DNA from: Spirochaetia bacterium
GTDB taxonomy: Bacteria; Spirochaetota; Leptospirae; Leptospirales; Leptonemataceae
Length of the DNA stretch: 5,821 bases
NCBI GenBank assembly: GCA_016195395.1
Contig: JACPZR010000415.1
Span: 1-5,821, forward strand
Direction: 5' to 3'
The notes below the pieces were generated by a model. The model was not told the DNA's origin and made no database searches. It saw only the letters and a program-made list of their open reading frames with translations. This document shows positions 1 through 5,304 of this stretch, one piece after another. Positions within the stretch are counted from its first letter, which is position 1, and the number at the start of each line of letters is the position of its first letter. The translations under genes and the position numbers were made by a program.

Positions 1-432
1 GTGGGCGGCGACCTTGGACGTTTCATCTGGGAGTATCTGGATTTTTTGCGAATCGCCATTCATGTGCACCGCGGCACAGAGGACACAGACTTTCTCGGTA
101 TCCCCGGCCCTGATGTGCAGCGCATTCGCTCAGAGCTTCAGGCAGAAAACGCACAGTTGGTTTTCTTATTCAACGGCGTCTATAACCTCCTGACACGGGC
201 CCAGAATCTTCGACTCCGCAACTCGTATGAAACACGGGTGTTAGTGGAAATCGAACTTTTGACGCTGCGCGAGCGGCTTTCCCGCCCGTCGCTTTCCGGA
301 ATCCTGGGACGACTCAACAGACTGGCGTCAGCGATCAATCAGGGCACCCCGTACTCACCGGAGCATGAGCTCCAAAAGCAGTTTCTTGGAACCATCGTGG
401 ACGCAGACAAACTTCCCAAATTCGACGGGTGA
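1..432 (+). CDS. dnaX: DNA polymerase III subunit gamma/tau, C-terminal end (partial)
   Basis: This is the 3' end of the clamp-loader ATPase gene; the ATPase core lies upstream of the window. The GTG at base 1 is almost certainly an internal valine codon, because only the tail of the protein is present. The visible 143 residues open with a pattern typical of DnaX domain III (GGDLGRFIWEYLDFLRIAI), the helical collar that assembles the pentameric clamp loader. A helix-rich stretch follows, ending in a segment like the conserved 'npRv.lE..Llkl' (YETRVLVEIELLTLRERL, about residues 76-93). Only about 50 residues follow that segment, so there is no room for E. coli-like tau domains IV and V, which bind DnaB and the alpha subunit. 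Identification rests on this domain pattern plus the ybaB and recR genes directly downstream, a classic gene order. The stop TGA is 3 bases from the ybaB start, so the two are probably co-transcribed and translationally coupled. Confidence 0.86.
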   Translation: MGGDLGRFIWEYLDFLRIAIHVHRGTEDTDFLGIPGPDVQRIRSELQAENAQLVFLFNGVYNLLTRAQNLRLRNSYETRVLVEIELLTLRERLSRPSLSGILGRLNRLASAINQGTPYSPEHELQKQFLGTIVDADKLPKFDG

Positions 433-435
433 ACC

Positions 436-759
436 ATGGACTTTTCTGAACTATTCAAGAACATCGGCGGCATGAAAGAGCAGGTGGAGATGATGCGACA
501 GCGTGTCGCCCGTCTTCAAGTCACCGGAGAAGCCGGCGCCGGCATGGTGAAGGTGACGCAGAGCGGGGAAGGCCACGTGACGGACATCAAGATCGACCCG
601 GAACTGCTGGCCAAAGATCAGAAAGACATGTTGGAAGAGCTCCTGATTTCCGCCACAAATGACGCCATGAAAAAGACCAAAGAAGCGGTGGCACATGAGC
701 TGAAAAGCGTCGCGGGCGGTCTGAATATACCGGGCCTTGAAAAACTCTTTGGGATGTAA
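436..759 (+). CDS. ybaB: YbaB/EbfC family nucleoid-associated protein
   Basis: This gene encodes a small DNA-binding protein of 107 residues, the usual family length. Members form homodimers shaped like tweezers that bind DNA and associate with the nucleoid; a role linked to the neighbouring recR in recombinational repair has been proposed for the family. In the sequence, an N-terminal amphipathic helix (about residues 1-27, with FKNIGGMKEQVEMM) is followed by the beta region with the typical GEGHVTDIKIDPELL pattern (about 44-58). A long C-terminal helix comes next (about 64-92) and then a Gly/Pro-rich tail ending in GLNIPGLEKLFGM, a characteristic family ending. The ATG lies 3 bases after the dnaX stop and recR starts 3 bases after this stop, so the three genes form one tight operon. 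The Shine-Dalgarno sequence is weak (GGGTGA overlapping the dnaX stop), which suggests translational coupling. Confidence 0.95.
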   Translation: MDFSELFKNIGGMKEQVEMMRQRVARLQVTGEAGAGMVKVTQSGEGHVTDIKIDPELLAKDQKDMLEELLISATNDAMKKTKEAVAHELKSVAGGLNIPGLEKLFGM

Positions 760-762
760 CCC

Positions 763-1362
763 ATGCAGCTCTCGTCGCTGGATAACGTCGTACATCTGCT
801 GTCCGCGCTTCCCGGCATAGGCCGTCGCAGCGCCCAGCGCATCGCTTTCTATCTTTTGAAGACGGACCCCTCACGAGTAGAGCAGCTGTGCCATGCCCTT
901 CTGGAGATGCGAAGGAGTGTGAGATTCTGTTCTCAGTGCGGGTCGCTTTCGGAAACGGAATTGTGCTCTATCTGCCGCGACCCCGCCCGTGACCAGAAAC
1001 GCCTCTGCGTGGTTGAAGAACCCGGAGATATTTTTTCGATCGAAACCACGGGTGAATACCGGGGGCTGTACCACGTGCTGATGGGCGCCCTATCGCCTTT
1101 GGACGGGATCGGCCCGGAAGACCTCCGCCTGCGGGAGCTCAGGGACAGGCTTTCTCCGGGTCAGTTCACGGAACTCTTCGTGGCCACAAACCCCACGCTC
1201 GAGGGCGACGCCACCGCCCATTACATCCTCGAATTGGCACGCAGACCCGGCCTCACCATTACCCGGATTTCGCACGGGATAGCCACAGGCGCCTCTATTG
1301 AATTTGCTGAACAGGGCGCCTTGGCCCGCAGCATCCGCGACCGCCGCCCTTTGGGCGGCTAA
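763..1362 (+). CDS. recR: Recombination mediator protein RecR
   Basis: RecR acts with RecF and RecO to load RecA onto SSB-coated single-stranded DNA at gaps, and it forms a ring that encircles DNA. The protein has 199 residues, the normal family length. All expected parts are present in order. The N-terminal helix-hairpin-helix carries LPGIGRRSAQRIAFYLL at residues 16-32. A four-cysteine zinc finger uses C56, C59, C68 and C71. The Toprim domain starts at about residue 80, with CVVEEPGDIFSIETTGEYRG and its acidic E85/E86 and D89. The later conserved block ATNPTLEGDATAHYI follows, and the C-terminal Walker B-like segment ends in SHGIATGASIEFAEQGALARSIRDRR. The ATG begins 3 bases after the ybaB stop, with a possible weak ribosome binding site in GGGATG at the end of ybaB. 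No residue known to be critical appears altered. It is probably expressed from a promoter at or before dnaX. Confidence 0.97.
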   Translation: MQLSSLDNVVHLLSALPGIGRRSAQRIAFYLLKTDPSRVEQLCHALLEMRRSVRFCSQCGSLSETELCSICRDPARDQKRLCVVEEPGDIFSIETTGEYRGLYHVLMGALSPLDGIGPEDLRLRELRDRLSPGQFTELFVATNPTLEGDATAHYILELARRPGLTITRISHGIATGASIEFAEQGALARSIRDRRPLGG

Positions 1363-1364
1363 AC

Positions 1365-1393
1365 TGTCACAGACACAGGGTACAACGGTTGTA
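1365..1393. promoter_or_regulatory. Inverted repeats between recR and the methyltransferase gene
   Basis: Two short inverted repeats stand in the 62-base gap after recR. The first is TGTC-ACA-GACA (1365-1375), with perfect 4-base arms. The second is TACAAC-G-GTTGTA (1381-1393), with perfect 6-base arms around one base. The second looks like a small operator for a dimeric protein and could also be a weak hairpin in RNA. It overlaps the TTG at 1389 that could open a longer methyltransferase reading frame. No run of T follows, so it is not an intrinsic terminator. I could not recognise a clear -35/-10 promoter in the gap. A regulatory role is inference; arms this short can arise by chance. Confidence 0.3.
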
Positions 1394-1404
1394 TCAAAAG
1401 GGAC

Positions 1405-1416
1405 CTCCCTGGGGAG
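1405..1416 (+). promoter_or_regulatory. Shine-Dalgarno of the methyltransferase gene inside a small CCTGG-containing hairpin
   Basis: The GGGGAG at 1411-1416 is the best ribosome binding site in the gap and sits 8 bases before the ATG at 1425, which is why I choose that start. The preceding CTCC (1405-1408) can pair with GGAG (1413-1416) around a CTGG loop, so the mRNA could hide its own ribosome binding site. The same bases contain CCTGG (1408-1412), the recognition site of the Dcm/M.EcoRII enzymes that the downstream gene resembles. The binding-site call is well supported; control by hairpin or methylation is speculative, because a four-pair stem is weak and CCWGG occurs more than a dozen times in this window. 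Confidence 0.5.
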
Positions 1417-1424
1417 CAGTGGCA

Positions 1425-2582
1425 ATGGCCGGGATACATAGAGAAATTGTGCGGATGATGACCATGCGCGCCGATCTGAATAGGGTGTCGGTGAACCGAG
1501 AGATCTCTTCCAAGAAGAGCAACCCCAGTCCGCGTAGCGGCGTGCGCCCACGATTCATAGATCTCTTCGCCGGCATCGGCGGTATGCGTATGGGTTTTGA
1601 ATCCGCGGGCTTTCAATGTGTGTTCTCGAGCGAATGGGACCAGCATGCAGCGCGCACGTACTCGGAAAATTTTGGCGAAGAACCAGCGGGAGACATCCGT
1701 TCCGTACGCGCCAACGACCTCCCGGACTTTGATGTGCTCGTCGCCGGATTTCCCTGCCAGCCCTTTTCTATTGCCGGTGTGTCCAAGAAAAACGCACTGG
1801 GCCGCGCCCACGGCTTTCTGGATAAGACGCAGGGAACGCTATTTTTTGAAATCGCCCGCATTCTGGAGGAGCGTCGCCCGCCCGTGGTCGTTCTGGAAAA
1901 CGTAAAGAACCTGGCCTCGCACGATAAGGGGCGCACACTTGAGACTATCAAAGACGCCCTCACAGGCCTGGGATACCATGTAGAGTACCGTGTCTTGGAC
2001 GCGCGGCCCTACGTCCCGCAGGGTCGCTCGCGGATTTTCATCGTCGGTTTCCAGAATCCACAGGCGGCCTTGGCATTCCAATTCCCGCAACGGGCACCGG
2101 CAGAACATCCGCGTCTCCAGAGCATCCTCGAACCAAAAGTTCCCGCGAAATATCATCTCTCTGACAAGCTCTGGGCATACCTGCAGAACTACCGCGAAAA
2201 GCATCGTGCGCTGGGGCATGGCTTTGGATTTGGCCTCGCCGATTTGAACGGCGCCACAAGGACTCTCTCGGCGCGATACTACAAGGATGGTTCTGAAATT
2301 CTTATTCCGGTGAAAGGGAAAAATCCCCGCCGCTTGACCCCGCGTGAATGCGCGCGGTTGATGGGCTTTCCTGAAGAATTTCGAATCGTCGTTTCCGACA
2401 CTCAGGCGTACAAACAGTTTGGAAACTCCGTGATCGTGCCCTTGGTCCGCGATATCGCGAAATCGGTGAGAAAGGCGATTTCCGCCGCGCGTGAGACGAA
2501 CCTGCGTCCTCAGGCGCGTTCGGTGGCGTCAGCATCAGCCGCGCGCCGCCCGCAGCGCCGCGTAAAAGCATTGACGGTCTAG
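1425..2582 (+). CDS. dcm: DNA (cytosine-5) methyltransferase, Dcm/M.EcoRII-like
   Basis: This enzyme transfers a methyl group from S-adenosylmethionine to carbon 5 of cytosine in a specific DNA site. From the ATG at 1425 it has 385 residues; a TTG at 1389 would add 12 but lacks a good ribosome binding site. The motifs appear in family order: motif I FIDLFAGIGG (44-53, cofactor loop), motif IV GFPCQPFS with catalytic C111, motif VI ENV (158-160), motif VIII QGRSR (199-203), then the target recognition region, motif IX RTLSARYYKDG (from 279) and motif X QFGNSV (331-336). Several stretches closely match E. coli Dcm as I recall it, such as AGVSKKNALGRAHGF, LENVKNL and LTPRECARLMGF. The GHGFGFGL-RTLSARYYKDG region resembles the Dcm target domain, so a CCWGG or related site is likely but unproven. 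E. coli Dcm is longer (472), with a bigger N-terminal extension. No endonuclease or vsr gene is adjacent, so it looks solitary. The last 30 or so residues are a basic Ala/Arg-rich tail. Confidence 0.93.
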   Translation: MAGIHREIVRMMTMRADLNRVSVNREISSKKSNPSPRSGVRPRFIDLFAGIGGMRMGFESAGFQCVFSSEWDQHAARTYSENFGEEPAGDIRSVRANDLPDFDVLVAGFPCQPFSIAGVSKKNALGRAHGFLDKTQGTLFFEIARILEERRPPVVVLENVKNLASHDKGRTLETIKDALTGLGYHVEYRVLDARPYVPQGRSRIFIVGFQNPQAALAFQFPQRAPAEHPRLQSILEPKVPAKYHLSDKLWAYLQNYREKHRALGHGFGFGLADLNGATRTLSARYYKDGSEILIPVKGKNPRRLTPRECARLMGFPEEFRIVVSDTQAYKQFGNSVIVPLVRDIAKSVRKAISAARETNLRPQARSVASASAARRPQRRVKALTV

Positions 2583-2600
2583 TCGCTCACACTGATCAGC

Positions 2601-2604
2601 GGAG
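2601..2604 (+). promoter_or_regulatory. Closely spaced Shine-Dalgarno before the acyl-CoA synthetase gene
   Basis: GGAG lies only two bases before the ATG at 2607, closer than the usual 5-9. No better purine-rich site is visible in the 24-base gap. The start is still favoured, because the conserved N-terminal synthetase pattern begins almost at once and the next in-frame ATG lies 24 codons further on. Translation may rely partly on ribosomes finishing the methyltransferase gene 24 bases upstream. Confidence 0.35.
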
Positions 2605-2606
2605 CG

Positions 2607-4502
2607 ATGCAACCCACTCTCACGCTGTACGAATTCCTGAAAGAGACCGCCGGTAGATACGGCCAGCGGATTGCGTTTCGCATGCGTTCCAGCGGCTCGT
2701 GGATGGGCTACTCCTATGACGAATGGTACCGCTGGATTCGGGAGCTTTCCCTGGGCCTCGTGGATCTTGGCATGGGCCGGCAGGACAAAGTCGCAGTGGT
2801 TGCAGACAATCGGATCGAATGGATGGTCTGTTCGATGGCCATTACTACGGTGGGCGGCGTCGACGTTCCCCGCGGGACGGATGCTACCTTGGATGACCTC
2901 CGCTACATCATCCAGCACACAGAGGCGCCTTTCATGATTGTGGAGAGTGCGCGCGTGATCAAGCGCTTGGAACAGGACCTTCCGGCATTCAAAGCCCTCA
3001 AGCATGTCATTACTATGGAAGGAGAGGCCCCATCGCTCCCCGGAATCAAGACTTGGACTTTGGATCAGGTGCGTGAGCGCGGACGCTCCATACTGGCCGC
3101 GAAAGGGGAGCAGACGTATCATGACTTGGGAGCCAAGGTCCAGCCGGAGGACCTTGCTTCCATTATCTACACGTCGGGCACCACGGGGACGCCCAAGGGC
3201 GTGATGCTCCTCCACCGCAACTTAGTGTGGGAGATGCAGGTGGCGCAGCGTGTGCTCAAGCTCCAGGGCCACATCAGCACCATGTGTTTTCTTCCGCCGT
3301 GGCACATCGCCGAGCGGCTCATCGAGATGATCGTAGTGCAGCAGGGTGGCACGGGGAACATGACGTCCATTCCCACTATGGCAAAAGACCTCCTAGACGT
3401 TAGACCAAACTTCCTGGTACTGGTGCCGCGCGTCTGGGAAGCGTTATATGCGCGTGTCCAGGCCGGCGTGGAGGCAGCGTCGCCCTTCCAGCGCGCGCTT
3501 TTCAAATTCGGCGAAAGAGGGGCCATGAACTGGGTTCTCGCTCTGCAGTTTCTCAAAGGGCACTGGGCGTATTTCACAAATCCCTCGATTCTCGACTACC
3601 TGAAACGGCTGGCTTTGATCCCTTGTATTCCAGCGCTCTTCCTGTGGAACCTTGTGGGGCAGCTTGTACTTAGTCGGATCAGGAACATTTTTGGGGGACG
3701 CATCGAAACCGCCATCAGCGGAGCAGGCGCCCTCCCGTATAAAGTCGACCTGTTCTTTCGCGCAGCTGGAATTCCGATTCTTGAGGCGTACGGGATGACA
3801 GAGACGACGGGTGTTTCGATCTTTCGAGACAAACGACGGAACATCATGAAGGTATTGGGCGCTCCACCCGAAGGCGTGCAGATGCAGCTTCGTACGGAAG
3901 AGGGCCGCGTCATCGACGAAGACGGCGTGAAAGGAATCGCTTGGCACAAGGGCGGCCACATCATGCAGGGCTACTTCAAGGAGCCGGAAAAAACAAAGCT
4001 TACGATCGACAAAGAGGGGTGGCTGAACAGCGGAGACCTCCTCATGCGCACCGTGACCGGTGAGTATGCATTTACTGGACGGGCCAAGGACACGATTGTT
4101 CTTTTGGGCGGAGAGAACTTGGAACCTGTTCCCATTGAAGATAAGTTGAAAGAAAGCGCATTTGTGAGCAACGTCATGATCGTAGGCCAGGACCGCAAGG
4201 CCCTTGGGGCCATTATAACGCCAAATGTTGAGGCGGTCAAAGAGTGGGCCAAAAAGAATAACTTCGAAATCGGTGAGCAGACTCACTGGAACTCCAACGA
4301 CCATGTGCGGGATCTCTACCGCGCGGAAATCAAACGATTGATATCAGACCAGACCGGCTTCAAGGCCTTTGAGCGCGTCAGCACGTTCCACGTTTTGGAG
4401 AAAGAATTCGAAGCGGGGAAAGAGATGACGCAGACAATGAAAGTCCGACGTAACGTGGTCGCTGAAATGTACGCAAAAGAAATCGACAAGATGTACGAGT
4501 AG
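2607..4502 (+). CDS. Long-chain fatty acid--CoA ligase (AMP-dependent synthetase, ANL superfamily)
   Basis: The enzyme is expected to activate a fatty acid with ATP to an acyl-adenylate and pass it to coenzyme A, for lipid synthesis or breakdown, probably at the inner face of the membrane. It has 631 residues, normal for bacterial long-chain ligases. ANL motifs appear in order: the P-loop-like A3 YTSGTTGTPKG (188-198), A5 YGMTE (395-399), A7 SGD (475-477), A8 GRAKDTIVLLGGEN (491-504), and the A10 region EMTQTMKVRR with the likely catalytic lysine K612. A hydrophobic stretch at about 330-355 (LALIPCIPALFLWNLVGQL) fits the membrane-associated insert of the long-chain type. Residues 87-94 read VPRGTDAT, a variant of the segment that in many relatives resembles 'PLY.T'. 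Substrate chain length cannot be read from sequence; a bile-acid, aryl or other acyl substrate is not excluded. It follows the methyltransferase by 24 bases and precedes the PhzF-like gene by 14, so co-transcription is likely. Confidence 0.93.
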   Translation: MQPTLTLYEFLKETAGRYGQRIAFRMRSSGSWMGYSYDEWYRWIRELSLGLVDLGMGRQDKVAVVADNRIEWMVCSMAITTVGGVDVPRGTDATLDDLRYIIQHTEAPFMIVESARVIKRLEQDLPAFKALKHVITMEGEAPSLPGIKTWTLDQVRERGRSILAAKGEQTYHDLGAKVQPEDLASIIYTSGTTGTPKGVMLLHRNLVWEMQVAQRVLKLQGHISTMCFLPPWHIAERLIEMIVVQQGGTGNMTSIPTMAKDLLDVRPNFLVLVPRVWEALYARVQAGVEAASPFQRALFKFGERGAMNWVLALQFLKGHWAYFTNPSILDYLKRLALIPCIPALFLWNLVGQLVLSRIRNIFGGRIETAISGAGALPYKVDLFFRAAGIPILEAYGMTETTGVSIFRDKRRNIMKVLGAPPEGVQMQLRTEEGRVIDEDGVKGIAWHKGGHIMQGYFKEPEKTKLTIDKEGWLNSGDLLMRTVTGEYAFTGRAKDTIVLLGGENLEPVPIEDKLKESAFVSNVMIVGQDRKALGAIITPNVEAVKEWAKKNNFEIGEQTHWNSNDHVRDLYRAEIKRLISDQTGFKAFERVSTFHVLEKEFEAGKEMTQTMKVRRNVVAEMYAKEIDKMYE

Positions 4503-4516
4503 TTGTTTCCCGCTTC

Positions 4517-5299
4517 ATGAAGATCAAGGTCCATCATGTGGATGCGTTCGCGGACCACGTGTTCCGCGGGAACCCGGCCGCCGTCTGCCCGCTGGACGCC
4601 TGGCTGCCGGAGACGCAGATGCAGAACATTGCCCAGGAGAACAATCTTCCTGAGACCGCTTTTGTAGTCAGAACGGAGCAGTCATATCATATCCGGTGGT
4701 TTACCCCCATCCGTGAAGTCGATCTCTGCGGGCACGCCACACTTGCGTCCGCGTTTGTGCTCTGGCAGGGCGGTGTTGCGGGAGATGAAATCACGTTTGA
4801 GTCGGCCAGCGGACCTCTCCGCGTTTTCAAGCGCGGTGATCAGATCTTCCTGGATTTCCCTTCCCGCCCGCCACAGGCTGCGCAGGGCCCCCATCTCCTT
4901 GAGGAAGCCCTGGGCAGCCCGCCGTCTTTCATGATGAAGTCCCGCGATTTTCTTTTGGTTTATGACACGGAAGACGAAATCTACGCGATGACTCCCGATT
5001 TTGCGACTCTCCGGAAAGTGGACGCCTGGGGAATCATCGTCTCCGCCCCCAGCAGACGTTATGACTTTGTCTCCCGCTTCTTTGCGCCCGCTGCCGGCAT
5101 TGACGAAGATCCTGTGACTGGCTCCGCATATTGCACGCTGATTCCGTATTGGTCGGAACGCCTTGGCAGGAAGACTCTGCGGGCATACCAAGCGTCCAAG
5201 CGGGGCGGCGAAGTCACCTGCGAAGATGCCGGCGGGCGGGTGCTGATCGGCGGCCGATGCGTCCCGTACATGACCGGCGAAATATCGATCCCGGATTGA
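4517..5299 (+). CDS. PhzF/YddE family protein (putative isomerase or epimerase)
   Basis: The protein belongs to the fold of PhzF, which isomerises trans-2,3-dihydro-3-hydroxyanthranilate in phenazine synthesis. Most chromosomal members such as E. coli YddE have unknown substrates, and no other phenazine gene is present here, so phenazine production should not be inferred. It has 260 residues, slightly short of PhzF (278) but complete at both ends. The N-terminal half shows VDAFADHVFRGNPAAV (8-23), then NNLPETAFV with E46, the position matching the catalytic glutamate of PhzF, and DLCGHATLA (69-77). The second half repeats the fold and carries DEDPVTGSA (196-204) and a closing YQASKRGGEV block. 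All these are family signatures and look intact. The ATG at 4517 is placed by the immediate MKIKVHHVDAF start. No clear Shine-Dalgarno precedes it, so coupling to the upstream ligase, 14 bases away, is likely. Confidence 0.92.
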   Translation: MKIKVHHVDAFADHVFRGNPAAVCPLDAWLPETQMQNIAQENNLPETAFVVRTEQSYHIRWFTPIREVDLCGHATLASAFVLWQGGVAGDEITFESASGPLRVFKRGDQIFLDFPSRPPQAAQGPHLLEEALGSPPSFMMKSRDFLLVYDTEDEIYAMTPDFATLRKVDAWGIIVSAPSRRYDFVSRFFAPAAGIDEDPVTGSAYCTLIPYWSERLGRKTLRAYQASKRGGEVTCEDAGGRVLIGGRCVPYMTGEISIPD

Positions 5300-5304
5300 C
5301 CCCA

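Noticed and set aside
1365..1375. M.SsoII-type operator (GGACA-n-TGTCC)
   Set aside because: The repeat here is TGTC-ACA-GACA, the opposite arm order, and the methyltransferase shows no evident N-terminal helix-turn-helix.
1365..1416. Intrinsic terminator after recR
   Set aside because: The inverted repeats are short and no run of T follows any of them.
1389..1424. TTG start at 1389 giving a methyltransferase 12 residues longer
   Set aside because: The TTG sits inside the inverted repeat and lacks a good ribosome binding site, whereas ATG 1425 has GGGGAG at ideal spacing.
1363..2606. Restriction-modification system or defence island
   Set aside because: The methyltransferase is the only candidate component; no endonuclease, specificity subunit or control protein is encoded in the window.
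2535..3215. Minus-strand open frame of 226 codons spanning the methyltransferase end and the ligase start
   Set aside because: It covers two well-supported genes in antisense and shows no family pattern.
3444..4304. Long open frame of 286 codons on the minus strand inside the acyl-CoA synthetase gene
   Set aside because: Its translation has no recognisable domain and it lies wholly opposite a gene with intact catalytic motifs; it is a codon-bias shadow.
4517..5299. Evidence for a phenazine biosynthesis cluster
   Set aside because: Only a PhzF-fold protein is present; no phzA, B, C, D, E or G homologue is visible, and most PhzF-family proteins are unrelated to phenazines.
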